Numbered from the stretch's first letter, positions 27,235-36,806 are shown. The stretch: DNA of 64,000 bases from Hyphomonas sp. CY54-11-8 (GCF_000682735.1 NZ_AWFD01000003.1:1-64000), one strand, 5' to 3'. Notes: a model not told the origin generated them from the letters alone. Made by a program: numbers and translations.

Positions 27235-27824
27235 TGATCCGCTCGATTTCCCTTGCCTTCGCCATGACGGCGCTGACCGCCTGCGTCAGCATCTTGCCGG
27301 AACCGGAAGTTCCGGACGGCCTCTACCGGTTTGGCGCGATGACCGAAACCTATCCGGTCGATACGGTCGTGGCCGTTCGCGAGCCTGAAGCCTCCCGCCT
27401 GTTCGGCGGACGTGTGATTGCGTCTGAGGATGCCGCCGGTGCCCTGCGCCTCGTGCGCGGCGTGGAATGGGCAGACAATGCCACGCGCCTGATGCAGGTG
27501 GCGGTGCTGGATGCGCTGGACGACAAAGGCGCAGGGGTTGCCGTGGCGCTGGAGGCGGGCGCCCATGCAGATTATGAACTCGTGTGGCGGATCGAAGACT
27601 TCACGCTGGCAGGCACGCTGGCCAGGTGCGACCTCGAGGCGACGCTTGTGGAAGCGGGCACACGCAAGGTCGTCGCGCAGACAAATGTGACCTCATCGGC
27701 AAATGCCGGCGCGTCCTCTGCTGAGTCCCGCGCCCTCGCGCTGGCCGAAGCGGGCCGGGCCTGCGCGGCGCAAGTGGCGGGGTTCGTTTCCGAACAGGCC
27801 ACGGCCACTGAGCCGGACGCCTGA
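27234..27824 (+). CDS. ABC-type transport auxiliary lipoprotein
   Basis: This 196-residue protein has a signal peptide ending in the lipobox LTAC, so Cys17 should be lipidated. The mature part (YRFGAMTETYPVDTVVAVREPEA and the later strand-rich half) resembles the PqiC-like auxiliary lipoproteins encoded at the end of MCE transport operons. It likely sits on the inner face of the outer membrane and contacts the MlaD ring. Its start overlaps the mlaD stop by one base (TGATG). Confidence 0.82.
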   Translation: MIRSISLAFAMTALTACVSILPEPEVPDGLYRFGAMTETYPVDTVVAVREPEASRLFGGRVIASEDAAGALRLVRGVEWADNATRLMQVAVLDALDDKGAGVAVALEAGAHADYELVWRIEDFTLAGTLARCDLEATLVEAGTRKVVAQTNVTSSANAGASSAESRALALAEAGRACAAQVAGFVSEQATATEPDA

Positions 27825-27839
27825 TCGGACGTCAGGTCT

Positions 27840-28028
27840 CTACAGCTTGCAGGTTCGGATGCCGAGCACCGTGTAGAGCGGGCAGGTGCCCACGAGACCC
27901 GTCAGCAGCGGCACGAGGCCGATCCAGCCCCAAGGGGTTTGCGGGCCGACAAAGACGATAGCGATCAGGGCGAGGCCGACAATGACGCGCAGAACGCGGT
28001 CGATCGTGCCTTCATTGGTCTTGAACAT
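27840..28028 (-). CDS. DUF2892-type small inner-membrane protein
   Basis: This 62-residue protein has two membrane helices. It matches the DUF2892 pattern seen next to rhodanese domains (N-terminal NEGTIDRVLRVIVGLALI, later GLVPLLTGLVGTCPLYTVLGIRTCKL with paired cysteines). GGAGGAG precedes the ATG at 28028, so the upstream in-frame start at 28082 is not needed. It is convergent with the Mla operon. Confidence 0.8.
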   Translation of the reverse strand: MFKTNEGTIDRVLRVIVGLALIAIVFVGPQTPWGWIGLVPLLTGLVGTCPLYTVLGIRTCKL

Positions 28029-28086
28029 GGCAGGCTCCTCCAGAATTGGGGGCAGTCTGCCATAAGTTTTCCTGATCGCCATACGT

Positions 28087-28121
28087 AAAAACCCCGGCCA
28101 GTCAGACCGGCCGGGGTTTTT
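28087..28121. terminator. bidirectional intrinsic terminator
   Basis: An 8-base GC stem extended by A-T pairs (AAAAACCCCGGCC with GGCCGGGGTTTTT) surrounds a 9-base loop. T runs occur on both strands. It ends the acyl-CoA dehydrogenase operon on the minus strand. Confidence 0.85.
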
Positions 28122-28142
28122 ATGTTTGCAATGAAGGACTTA

Positions 28143-29342
28143 TCAGCCGCTTTTCATTTCGTCGAAAGGCTTGTCCTTGTCGACGCGGACATCTTGCGGC
28201 AGGCCCAGAACGCGCTCTGCGATGATGTTCTTCAGGATCTCGTCCGTACCGCCAGCGATACGCAGGCCCGGGGCCCACATGAAGCTTTGCTGGAAGATGG
28301 CATCGGCCGGCATGCGATCGGACTCGTTGATGATGCCGTAATGATCCTGCATCTCGATGGCCGAGTTACAGATATCCTGCAGGTGGTTCGCGGTGATGAT
28401 CTTGCCGATCGAGTTTTCCGGTCCCGGGGTCTGGCCGCGGGAAAGGGCCGTCTGCGTGCGGAACTTGGTCAGCTTGTAGCCCTGCGCCGCGACATACCAG
28501 TCCGCCAGCTTTTCGCGGAAGGCCTGGTCGGACAGCGTGCCCTGGCTGCGGGCATATTCCATGATCTCGCCCCAGTCCGGACCGGGAGAACCGCCGACCG
28601 CAAGGCGCTCGTTCATCAGCGTGACGAGGGCGACTTTCCAGCCTGCGCCGACATCGCCGAGGCGATCGGAGTCCGGGATGCGAACATCAGTGAAGTAGAC
28701 CTCGTTGAACTCGCGGCCGCCGGAGGCCTGGTGGATCGGACGCACTTCGACGCCCGGCTGCTTCATGTTCACGATGAACATGGTCAGGCCCTTGTGCTTC
28801 GGCACTTTCGGGTCCGTCCGGACAAGGAGGATGCCGAAGTCCGAATAGTGGGCGCCGGAGGTCCAGACCTTCTGGCCGTTGATGACCCATTCGTCACCGT
28901 CTTTCACGGCGCGGGTTTTCAGGCCGGCAACGTCAGACCCGGCAGACGGCTCAGAGAAGAGCTGGCACCAGATTTCCTCGCCCATCAGGGCTTTCTGGAC
29001 GTAGCGCTTCTTGTGCTCGTCGGAGCCGAAGGCGATGACGGTCGGCACGCACATGCCGAGGCCGATGGCGAACGGGCCGGTCGGCGCGTCGAATTTCGAC
29101 TCTTCCTGGCCCCAGATCACGCTCTGCATCGCCGTGCCGCCGCGGCCGCCCCATTCCTCAGGCCAGGTGATCTGCGCGAACTTGTTCTCGGCTTTCGTCT
29201 TCTGCCAGGCTTTCGCCTTTTCCAGCATGTTCACGCGGTCACGCGAGGCCGGGGCGGAGCCTTTCGGCTTCAGGTGTTTTTCGAGGAAGGCGCGCGCCTC
29301 AGCGCGGAAAGCGGCTTCTTCGGGTGTATCGTTGAAGTCCAT
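28143..29342 (-). CDS. acyl-CoA dehydrogenase, subunit-like (second gene of pair)
   Basis: This 399-residue acyl-CoA dehydrogenase oxidises an acyl-CoA at C2-C3 using FAD. Family blocks are WPEEWGGRGG, the FAD/substrate segment LFSEPSAGSDVAGLKTRA, WVINGQKVWTSGAHYSDFGILLVRTDP and the C-terminal GGTDEILKNIIAERVLGLP. It lies 12 bases after a second, diverged acyl-CoA dehydrogenase. Such tandem unequal pairs are the pattern of heterotetrameric enzymes acting on steroid or bulky side chains. TAAGGAGGAAAC precedes the ATG. Electrons would pass to an electron-transfer flavoprotein not present here. Confidence 0.92.
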   Translation of the reverse strand: MDFNDTPEEAAFRAEARAFLEKHLKPKGSAPASRDRVNMLEKAKAWQKTKAENKFAQITWPEEWGGRGGTAMQSVIWGQEESKFDAPTGPFAIGLGMCVPTVIAFGSDEHKKRYVQKALMGEEIWCQLFSEPSAGSDVAGLKTRAVKDGDEWVINGQKVWTSGAHYSDFGILLVRTDPKVPKHKGLTMFIVNMKQPGVEVRPIHQASGGREFNEVYFTDVRIPDSDRLGDVGAGWKVALVTLMNERLAVGGSPGPDWGEIMEYARSQGTLSDQAFREKLADWYVAAQGYKLTKFRTQTALSRGQTPGPENSIGKIITANHLQDICNSAIEMQDHYGIINESDRMPADAIFQQSFMWAPGLRIAGGTDEILKNIIAERVLGLPQDVRVDKDKPFDEMKSG

Positions 29343-29354
29343 GATGTTTCCTCC

Positions 29355-30470
29355 TTAGGCGGCGTTTTTCTGCTCAAGGGCACGCACGAGTTTCTCTTTC
29401 CAGACTTTCGGTCCGCCAGCCTGAACGGCCAGCAGCTTGGCACGGCGGTAGTAGAGGTGGCAGTCCACCTCCCAGGTGAAGCCCATGCCGCCATGGGTCT
29501 GGATGTTCTCTTTCGAAGCATACCAGAAAGCTTCCGATGCGGCCACGCGGGCGGCAGCGGCGGCTTCCGGCATTTCCGGGGCATCGGTCGACAGGGCCCA
29601 GGCGCCGTAGAAGCAGTTCGAGCGGGCCACTTCGTTTTTCACGTACATCTCGGCCAGCTTGTGCTTGATGGCCTGGTTGCCGGCGATCGGACGGCCGAAT
29701 GCGTAGCGCTCCAGCGAATATTCCTTCGCCATTTCCAGAGCGCGCGAGGCCCCGCCCAGCTGTTCGAAGGCGAGCAGCACGGCAACCTTGTCCATCAGCT
29801 GGTCGTTCAGGCTTGCGCCTTCACCGGCCTTGCCGAGGCGGATGCCCGGTGTCTTGTCGAAGGTCAGCTCGGCATGGCCGCGCGTCGGATCCAGCGTGGA
29901 GAGCGCCTTGCGCGTCACGCCTGCGCCAGAGAGATCCACGAGCACGAGGCTCGCGCCGGAGCCTTCCTTGGCCAGCACAACAGCGTGCGTGGCGATGCCG
30001 CCATCGGTGACCGGGATCTTGGTGCCGGAGACGGTGGAGCCGTCGAACGTGGTTTTCAGGCTGGCCGGGTCCGGATGGCCCGGGCCTTCGCTGGCCGCAT
30101 AGCAGCCGATGATTTCGCCGGCGACGATGCGCGGCAGGATGTCGTTTTTCACCTCATCCGACCCGGCGAGCTTGATCGCTTCAGTCAGATAATAGGCCGT
30201 GGACGAGAAGGGGACCGGCGCCAGGACGCGGCCCATTTCTTCAGCCAGCACGCACATTTCCAGCATGCCGAGGCCGAGGCCGCCCTGTTCTTCCGGAACA
30301 GCCGTTCCCAGCCAGCCCATTTCCGCGATCTTCTTCCAGAGGCCTTCCGAATAGGCCTTGTCGTCATCATTCAATACCTCGCGCACCACCGGAATGGCGC
30401 TCTCGGCTTCGAGGAATTTCCGCGCTTCACCGGCGAGGAATTTCTGGTCTTCGGAAAAGTCGAAGTTCAT
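29355..30470 (-). CDS. acyl-CoA dehydrogenase, subunit-like (first gene of pair)
   Basis: This 371-residue acyl-CoA dehydrogenase-fold protein has an N-terminal helical domain (FLEAESAIPVVREVLND), the mid-domain GWLGTAVPEEQGGLGLG, and a C-terminal IQTHGGMGFTWEVDCHLYYRRAKL. The central FAD/substrate block (CYAASEGPGHPDPASLKTTFDG) is less canonical than in its neighbour, which fits a heteromeric partner with only part of the active site. GGGAGGCC precedes the ATG. It is co-transcribed with the gene at 28143. Confidence 0.9.
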   Translation of the reverse strand: MNFDFSEDQKFLAGEARKFLEAESAIPVVREVLNDDDKAYSEGLWKKIAEMGWLGTAVPEEQGGLGLGMLEMCVLAEEMGRVLAPVPFSSTAYYLTEAIKLAGSDEVKNDILPRIVAGEIIGCYAASEGPGHPDPASLKTTFDGSTVSGTKIPVTDGGIATHAVVLAKEGSGASLVLVDLSGAGVTRKALSTLDPTRGHAELTFDKTPGIRLGKAGEGASLNDQLMDKVAVLLAFEQLGGASRALEMAKEYSLERYAFGRPIAGNQAIKHKLAEMYVKNEVARSNCFYGAWALSTDAPEMPEAAAAARVAASEAFWYASKENIQTHGGMGFTWEVDCHLYYRRAKLLAVQAGGPKVWKEKLVRALEQKNAA

Positions 30471-30662
30471 GAGTAGATGGCCTCCCTTCGCCCTTTATAC
30501 GGGCGTGATTACGTTCTCGGATTGGAAAATAACGTGCTTTACGTGCACGGAAAGCCGTGACCCGGCGGAAAGGTGCCGCAAGGTTTTATGTAAAATTTCG
30601 CAGACGGGCTTCATGGCGCGGAAATCAAGACATGACAGGGTGGGCGGCTACAGGAGATCTTC

Positions 30663-31238
30663 ATGGCCAAAGCCCATTTTCACAAGATGCAGCGTGTCTA
30701 CGTGAAGCCGGTCGGAACCTGGGCGCTTGTCGAACAGGTGATCCCGCATTGGGTCAAGAATGTCGGCGAGCCGCTGAAAGTCACCTATGAGTGCGGGCTG
30801 GGCCGGGAGTTCCAGGCGCATGAGCTTGTCTCGGAACAGGCAATGCATGCCGACGAGACCGCCAGTCACGATGATGACCTGCTGCTGGAACATTGGCGCA
30901 TCGGCCGCCGGTCCACCAAGTGGCGGACGGCGATGGGGCAGCATTCCGGCGACAATCTCGGCACGTTTCCCGTGGTCCTGACCGATGAGGGCGATACCGG
31001 CGGCTGGCGGGTCAATCCCGTCGATTTCGACCGCGACCCGCACCGTGTGGAGCACCAGGCCCGGATGATCGTGCAGACGCCGGACCTGTTGCGCATTGCC
31101 CGCAAGATTGCGGAAGTGGCAGCCGAGAATCCGAAGGATTTTCCGGCAGACCTGCTGCCTGTCGCCAAACAGTGCGCGATGATCCTGCGCTATGTCTATC
31201 AGTTGAACGACGCGCCGGACACGGTCGCCGCGGAATAG
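30663..31238 (+). CDS. conserved hypothetical protein
   Basis: This 191-residue soluble protein has no signal peptide or membrane helix. It is rich in Trp, His and acidic residues. Noticeable segments are HADETASHDDDLLLEHW (about 61-77) and WRVNPVDFDRDPHRVEHQARM (about 120-140). No known domain is recognised. GGAGATCTTC just before the ATG supports the start. It stands alone between a divergent dehydrogenase operon and a convergent VanZ-like gene. Function is unknown. Confidence 0.65.
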   Translation: MAKAHFHKMQRVYVKPVGTWALVEQVIPHWVKNVGEPLKVTYECGLGREFQAHELVSEQAMHADETASHDDDLLLEHWRIGRRSTKWRTAMGQHSGDNLGTFPVVLTDEGDTGGWRVNPVDFDRDPHRVEHQARMIVQTPDLLRIARKIAEVAAENPKDFPADLLPVAKQCAMILRYVYQLNDAPDTVAAE

Positions 31239-31241
31239 GCT

Positions 31242-31598
31242 TCAGCGCCGGAGGGCGAGCGCGATCCCCGTGCCGAGGCCTGCGCCAAGCATATTGGCCA
31301 CTTCATCCAATATTGAAAATTCCCGACCTGTCTGCGCCAGGGCCTGAGCGACTTCCATCAGGGCGCCATAGCCAATCGTGATCAGGAAGGCCCGCAGCGC
31401 CCGGCCCGGGCCTGCGGCAATCGCGATGGCGCCCCCGAGGCTGCCATAGGCGATGAAATGTTTCAGCTTGTCGGACCCTTCTACCGGCGGAAGGTCCCCG
31501 GGCGGCATCACGGACAGGACAGCGATCGCGAGCATGAGGCAGATTGCAGTCATGCCCGCAAACCGGCGCATGGCGGATGATCGGAAAAGCTGGGCCAT
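31242..31598 (-). CDS. VanZ-like family membrane protein
   Basis: This 118-residue protein has about four membrane segments. The VanZ-like pattern is clear: an N-terminal helix, then the conserved SDKLKHFIAYGSLGG loop, ITIGYGALMEVAQAL and REFSILDEVANMLGAGLG. Function of the family outside glycopeptide resistance is unsettled. The start is taken at 31598; the frame stays open far upstream on this strand, but that is antisense to the aminopeptidase gene and not credible as coding. Confidence 0.75.
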   Translation of the reverse strand: MAQLFRSSAMRRFAGMTAICLMLAIAVLSVMPPGDLPPVEGSDKLKHFIAYGSLGGAIAIAAGPGRALRAFLITIGYGALMEVAQALAQTGREFSILDEVANMLGAGLGTGIALALRR

Positions 31599-31727
31599 AT
31601 GAATGCATTCCATGTGTAACCGGAGTTCAATGCAGGCCTTGTGCCCGCCGGCAGCGTTCCGGCCCTCGACGCGCCTCCCGCCATTTCCTATGTCCAATGA
31701 AGCAATTGCCAAGACCCCGGAGCCCTC

Positions 31728-34307
31728 ATGCGAACCGAAACCCCCGTTTCCGTGCAACTTTCCGACTACAAGCCCTATCCGTTCGAAATCGAGCAGGTGG
31801 ATTTGCGCTTCGATCTCGATCCGGATGCAACCAAAGTCCACTCCGAACTGAAGGTCCGCCGGACGGGCGGCGCTGGGGAGGCGCTGGTTCTGGACGGGGA
31901 AGGGCTCACCCTCCTTTCGATTGCGATTGACGGCAAGCCGCTGGCGGCGGGCGCCTATGAGCGGACCGAGAAGGGCCTGACCATCGCCTCGGTGCCGGAT
32001 GCGTTCACGCTGGTCACGGAAGTCGAGATCGCCCCGTCGAAGAATACCGCACTGTCCGGCCTTTACATGTCGGGCGGGCGCTTCTGCACGCAGTGCGAGG
32101 CAACGGGCTTCCGCCGCATCACTTTCTATCCGGACCGGCCGGACGTGATGAGCGCCTTCCATGTCTGGATGGCCGCGGACAAGGCGACCTATCCGATCCT
32201 CCTGTCGAACGGCACGCCGGGCGAGACCGGAGACCTCGACGATGGCCGCCACTTCGCCGTCTGGGACGATCCGCACAAGAAGCCAGCCTATCTCTTCGCA
32301 CTCTGCGCCGGGGATTATGACGTCTATCGCGACAGCTTCACCACGATGAATGGCGACGAGATCGCGCTCGCGATCCATGTCGACAAGGGCGATGCCGAAC
32401 GCGCCGCCTGGGCGATGGACAGCCTGAAACGTTCCATGACCTGGGACGAGCAGACCTATGGCCGCGCCTATGACCTCGGCGTGTTCAACATCGTGGCCGT
32501 GCGCGACTTCAATTTCGGCGCCATGGAGAACAAGGGACTCAACGTCTTCAACTCCGCCTATGTGCTGGCCGATGAATCGACCGCGACGGACGCAGACTTC
32601 GAGGCCATCGAGAGTATCGTCGCCCACGAATATTTCCACAACTGGACCGGCAACCGCATCACTTGCCGCGACTGGTTCCAGCTCTGCCTGAAGGAAGGCC
32701 TGACGGTCTTCCGTGACCAGAACTTCTCCGCCGACATGCGTTCGCGCCCGGTGCAGCGTATCAAGGATGTGATCCGCCTGCGCGCGCGCCAGTTCGCGGA
32801 AGACGCAGGTCCGCTGGCGCATTCGGTGCGTCCGGACCATTACGGCTCGATCGACAATCTCTACACCGCGACGGTCTATGAGAAGGGCGCCGAACTTATC
32901 GGCATGCTGCGCCGGATGATCGGCGAGGAGCTCTATCGCAAAGGCATGGACCTCTATTTCGAACGTCATGACGGCCAGGCCGTGACGATCGAGGATTTCT
33001 ACAAATGCTTCGAGGATGTCACGGGCGAGGACTTCGCCCAGTTCCGCCTCTGGTACGCCCAGGCGGGGACGCCGGAAGTGACCGTCGAGGAAAACTGGAA
33101 TCCCGAGACGCGTGAAATCGAGATCACGCTGACGCAGAAGACGCCACCGACGCCCGGCCAGCCGGAGAAGCAGCCGGTGCCGATCCCGCTGGAAATGGCG
33201 CTGCTGGATGAGGAAGGCAATCTCGCCGAATGGACGACTATCCTCGAAGATGAGGATGTGACCCTGACGCTGGAGATGCCGGACACGGTGACTGAGCCGC
33301 CACTCGTCTCGGTGAACCGCGATTTCACGGCGCCTGTGCGCCTGAACCGCAAACTGTCGCGTGACCAGCGCCTCGCCATGGTCCGTATGGAGACAGACCC
33401 GTTCAATCAGTGGGACGCTGTCCAGACGCTGGTGAAGGAAGAGATCCTTGCCCTTTCCGAAGGCAGCCAGGCTGAGCCGGACGATGCACTCGTCGCGGCA
33501 CTCGCCGGCGCGGTGGAAAATGCCGTCGACGACCCGGCCTTTGCCGCGCTGCTGACGCGCCTGCCGGAAGTGGGGGAAATGTTCCTTGAGCGCCAGCCAG
33601 CCGATGCGGTTGCGCTGAATGCGGCCCGGAAAAAGCTCCAGTCTGCCCTGGCGGCCAAACTGTCCGGCTTCATCGCCGACACGCTTGGCAAACCGACGCC
33701 GGCGCCGTTCGATCCGGGCGCTGAACAGGCCGGGATCCGTGCCCTGCGGACAGCAATGATCGTGCTGCTCGGTGTCTCGCCCGATACGGGCGCCGCCGAC
33801 ACGCTTCGCAAGCTCTATGATGGCGCGACCAACATGACCGAACGCCTCGCAGCGCTGCGCGCCTACACGGTGCAGAAAGGCGGCAAGGCGAACGATGCCC
33901 TCGCCGATTTCGAAGAGACCTGGAAAGACAATCCGCTGGTCATGGACAAATGGTTCGCCCTTCAGGCCACCACTGGCGATGCGGAGACGGTGAAGGCGCT
34001 TGCGGCCCATCCGGCCTTCGACCTGCGCAACCCCAACCGTGTCCGGTCGGTCGTGGCAGCCTTCACGATGCAGAACCTCGCGGCCTTCCATGCGCCGGAC
34101 GGGTCCGGCTATCAGGCGGTCGAAGAAGTCATCCTCAAGGCCGATAAAGCGAACCCGGCCCTGGGGGCGCGTCTGCTCACGGCGTTCGAGCAGTGGCGCA
34201 TCCTGGAGCCGCAGGCGAAGGCGGCAGCAGAAACGACGTTGAAACGTCTTCAGGCGGCAGGCCTTTCCTCCAACGCAGCAGACATTGTGGCCCGCGCCCT
34301 CGGCTAA
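31728..34307 (+). CDS. pepN: aminopeptidase N
   Basis: This 859-residue M1-family zinc metalloaminopeptidase removes N-terminal residues from peptides in the cytoplasm. The substrate N-terminus motif GAMEN is at 264-268, the zinc site HEYFH at 300-304 with the third ligand E323, and a C-terminal helical domain fills the last 400 residues. The N-terminal beta-domain includes GLYMSGGRFCTQCEATGFRRITFYPDRPDVM, typical of PepN. Length agrees with E. coli PepN (870). No signal peptide is present. Confidence 0.97.
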   Translation: MRTETPVSVQLSDYKPYPFEIEQVDLRFDLDPDATKVHSELKVRRTGGAGEALVLDGEGLTLLSIAIDGKPLAAGAYERTEKGLTIASVPDAFTLVTEVEIAPSKNTALSGLYMSGGRFCTQCEATGFRRITFYPDRPDVMSAFHVWMAADKATYPILLSNGTPGETGDLDDGRHFAVWDDPHKKPAYLFALCAGDYDVYRDSFTTMNGDEIALAIHVDKGDAERAAWAMDSLKRSMTWDEQTYGRAYDLGVFNIVAVRDFNFGAMENKGLNVFNSAYVLADESTATDADFEAIESIVAHEYFHNWTGNRITCRDWFQLCLKEGLTVFRDQNFSADMRSRPVQRIKDVIRLRARQFAEDAGPLAHSVRPDHYGSIDNLYTATVYEKGAELIGMLRRMIGEELYRKGMDLYFERHDGQAVTIEDFYKCFEDVTGEDFAQFRLWYAQAGTPEVTVEENWNPETREIEITLTQKTPPTPGQPEKQPVPIPLEMALLDEEGNLAEWTTILEDEDVTLTLEMPDTVTEPPLVSVNRDFTAPVRLNRKLSRDQRLAMVRMETDPFNQWDAVQTLVKEEILALSEGSQAEPDDALVAALAGAVENAVDDPAFAALLTRLPEVGEMFLERQPADAVALNAARKKLQSALAAKLSGFIADTLGKPTPAPFDPGAEQAGIRALRTAMIVLLGVSPDTGAADTLRKLYDGATNMTERLAALRAYTVQKGGKANDALADFEETWKDNPLVMDKWFALQATTGDAETVKALAAHPAFDLRNPNRVRSVVAAFTMQNLAAFHAPDGSGYQAVEEVILKADKANPALGARLLTAFEQWRILEPQAKAAAETTLKRLQAAGLSSNAADIVARALG

Positions 34308-34376
34308 GACAGCGCGTTAACGAAACTTTGAGATTTGTTAACGCTCGGGCAATGATTCCGGCGGACAAGGTAATTT

Positions 34377-36806
34377 GTGCGAATTTTGCCCGTTTTGCGG
34401 GCATGGGATCATCCATTGGTAGACGCGGATAGAAAATCCCAATCGAATCAAGCTTCAGACCCTGTGTCTGAAGTGATTTCAGCACGCCTGAAATGGACCA
34501 TCGCCGGGACGATCCTCCTGCTCGCAGCGGCCATGGGCCTGAAAGCCTGGGACGAGCATCAGCGCGCCGACGCGAACCTGCTGCTGACACTGCAGGCAGA
34601 AGCCGAAGCGCTCGCAGGGCGGGTCGCAGGCCGGGCTGACACGGTCGAGACCGCAATCCGGCTTGTGGCGGACAGCCATGCGTCCCGGTCGGCTATTGCT
34701 GGCGCCACGCCGGGCGTCGATGCAGTCATGTCCCTGTCCGATGCGAAACTGGCGCCGGATGGCAGCCGGCTCGACGCGGCTGCTTCGGTGGCGGAGCGCC
34801 TGATCGAACATGGTCAGCGCGCCGGCCTGTCAGAGCTTGGCGATGTGGTTCTGGTCACGGGCAGCGAACGGAATGCCATCATCGCACTCGCCCCGGCGGG
34901 CACATGGTTACCGGCAACCATGCCGGGACGCGAGATTTCGCTCGTCTCCGGCGGACTTCAGATCGTGGCAGGTGATCCGGTCCCGCGTCCGGCAAATGGG
35001 CTTCGTCCAATCCGTCAGGCCGGATTCGAAAAGGGTGAGGGCATGCAGCGGTCCGCCCTGGCATGCAGCGATCTCGCCGGTGGCGGCCTCGCCGTCTGCA
35101 ACACCACCCGCGCAGACGTGTTCACGCGGGACGATCTGGTCAGCCTGCTGATTTTTGCGCTTCTGCTTGCTGCACCTGTCCTGGCCATCACGGGCCTTCT
35201 GGGCCGCCTATCGAAACAGCAGGCCAATACGATTGTGGAAGCCGCGCGGGACGAACAGGCCGACCGGATCATGGCGACCGTCATGCGCAGCGCCCGCGCC
35301 GGCTATTGGGAATGGACGCCGGACCAGACGTCAGTCTTCTTGTCTGAAGCCTCGAGCGAACTGCTCGGCCTTGAAGGCATGCGCACCGTGTCGCTCGGCA
35401 ATCTGCTGAAACAGGTTCATCCCGAACATCAGGCACGCGTGCGCGAGGCGATCGAGAAATCCCGCGACATCGGATGGCTGCAGGTCTCCTTTGCTGCGGC
35501 CCAGCCGCCGCTGCGCTGGATCGAGATGCGCGGTTCAGGCACCGAGACGGATGACGGCGCGCTATTCGGCGGTATCATGCTGGACATTACAGACCGCAAG
35601 CAGGCGGAAGATCGCGTGAAGGCTGCAGAGCGGCGCCTGCGCAACGCGCTGGAAGGCTTCAGTGGTCCATTCGCACTCTGGGATCACCGCAAACGCCTGC
35701 TTTACTGGAACCGTGCCTTTGCCACGGATTTCGGCCTGACCGACACATTGCGGCCCGGCATGACGCACGAGACGGTCACGATTGCCCGTGCAGGGGCTGT
35801 GCGCGCAGAGCGCCCGTCAGCGGATGACAAGCAGGTCAATCTGGTCTGCCTGCAGGGTGGCCGCTGGCTGAAGCTGGTCGAGCGGCCGTCTCCGGATGGT
35901 GGCCTGATCACGATCGGCATCGATGTGACCGAGAATATCGGCAAGGAAGAAGAACTGCGCCGCCAGAAGGAGCGCATGCGCAAGACAGTTCTGGATCTCG
36001 AACGCTCGGAAGGCCGCGCGGGCGAACTCGCACGCAAGCTGACGGAAGAGAAATCCCGCGCCGAAAACGCGGCGAACTCCAAGTCCGCCTTCCTGGCAAA
36101 TATGAGCCACGAGCTGCGCACGCCGCTGAACGCCATCAATGGCTTCTCGGAGATCCTTGCGAACGAGCTGTACGGATCGCTCGGAGACCCGCGCTACAAG
36201 GGCTATGCGCAGGACATCCTGGCATCTGGCCAGCACCTGCTGGACATGATCAACGACATTCTCGACATGGCGAAGATCGAAGCCGGCAAGATGACGATCA
36301 ATCCGCAACCGATCGATCCGGTCGACCCGGTCGATGCGGCGGTGCGGATGATCCGCCGCAAGGCGTCCGATAAGGATATTGAGGTCGTGCTGGATGTTCA
36401 GCCCGGCCTTCCGGAGATCGACGCCGACCATCGTGCCATCCGCCAAATGGTGCTGAACCTTGTCTCCAACGCCATCAAGTTCACCAATGCGGGCGGCAGG
36501 ATCACGGTGGCCATTCAGCAATACGGCCCGGACATCAAAGTCTCCGTCACCGATACGGGTATCGGCATCCCGGCGGCGGATCTTCCGCGCCTGTCACAGC
36601 CTTTCGAACAGGCTGCGGGCGCGCATGACCGTAATTATGAAGGCACGGGGCTCGGCCTCGCGCTGACCAAATCCTTCGCGGAAATGCATGGCGGAACGCT
36701 CAGCATTTCGTCCATCGAGGGGGAGGGCACGACCGTCGCCTTCACCCTGCCGATTGCCGGGCCCGGTGAGATGGAAGACGAAACCGGCGACCGCGACGCG
36801 GCCTGA
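34377..36806 (+). CDS. PAS-containing membrane sensor histidine kinase (PleC/DivJ-like)
   Basis: This protein of up to 809 residues has membrane helices at about 38-56 and 254-276 that flank a periplasmic sensor region. Two PAS-like domains follow (about 300-405 and 420-520), then a coiled coil (520-570), a HisKA domain with SHELRTPL (phospho-acceptor His578) and a HATPase_c domain with intact SNAIKF, DTGIGIP and GTGLGLAL boxes. The dimerisation helix resembles alphaproteobacterial PleC/DivJ cell-cycle kinases. No ATG precedes the first membrane helix; the GTG at 34377, after AAGG, is the best start, with TTG at 34416 and GTG at 34464 as alternatives. No response regulator is adjacent. Confidence 0.88.
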   Translation: MRILPVLRAWDHPLVDADRKSQSNQASDPVSEVISARLKWTIAGTILLLAAAMGLKAWDEHQRADANLLLTLQAEAEALAGRVAGRADTVETAIRLVADSHASRSAIAGATPGVDAVMSLSDAKLAPDGSRLDAAASVAERLIEHGQRAGLSELGDVVLVTGSERNAIIALAPAGTWLPATMPGREISLVSGGLQIVAGDPVPRPANGLRPIRQAGFEKGEGMQRSALACSDLAGGGLAVCNTTRADVFTRDDLVSLLIFALLLAAPVLAITGLLGRLSKQQANTIVEAARDEQADRIMATVMRSARAGYWEWTPDQTSVFLSEASSELLGLEGMRTVSLGNLLKQVHPEHQARVREAIEKSRDIGWLQVSFAAAQPPLRWIEMRGSGTETDDGALFGGIMLDITDRKQAEDRVKAAERRLRNALEGFSGPFALWDHRKRLLYWNRAFATDFGLTDTLRPGMTHETVTIARAGAVRAERPSADDKQVNLVCLQGGRWLKLVERPSPDGGLITIGIDVTENIGKEEELRRQKERMRKTVLDLERSEGRAGELARKLTEEKSRAENAANSKSAFLANMSHELRTPLNAINGFSEILANELYGSLGDPRYKGYAQDILASGQHLLDMINDILDMAKIEAGKMTINPQPIDPVDPVDAAVRMIRRKASDKDIEVVLDVQPGLPEIDADHRAIRQMVLNLVSNAIKFTNAGGRITVAIQQYGPDIKVSVTDTGIGIPAADLPRLSQPFEQAAGAHDRNYEGTGLGLALTKSFAEMHGGTLSISSIEGEGTTVAFTLPIAGPGEMEDETGDRDAA

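Noticed and set aside
28122-30476. A 784-codon open frame on the plus strand across both acyl-CoA dehydrogenases
   Set aside because: Antisense shadow of two well-supported genes, with Arg/His/Gly-rich low-information sequence and no domain.
31242-34091. A 949-codon open frame on the minus strand covering most of aminopeptidase N
   Set aside because: It is antisense to a certain gene and lacks any recognisable domain except its last 118 residues, which form the VanZ-like protein. High GC and codon bias commonly keep this antisense frame open.
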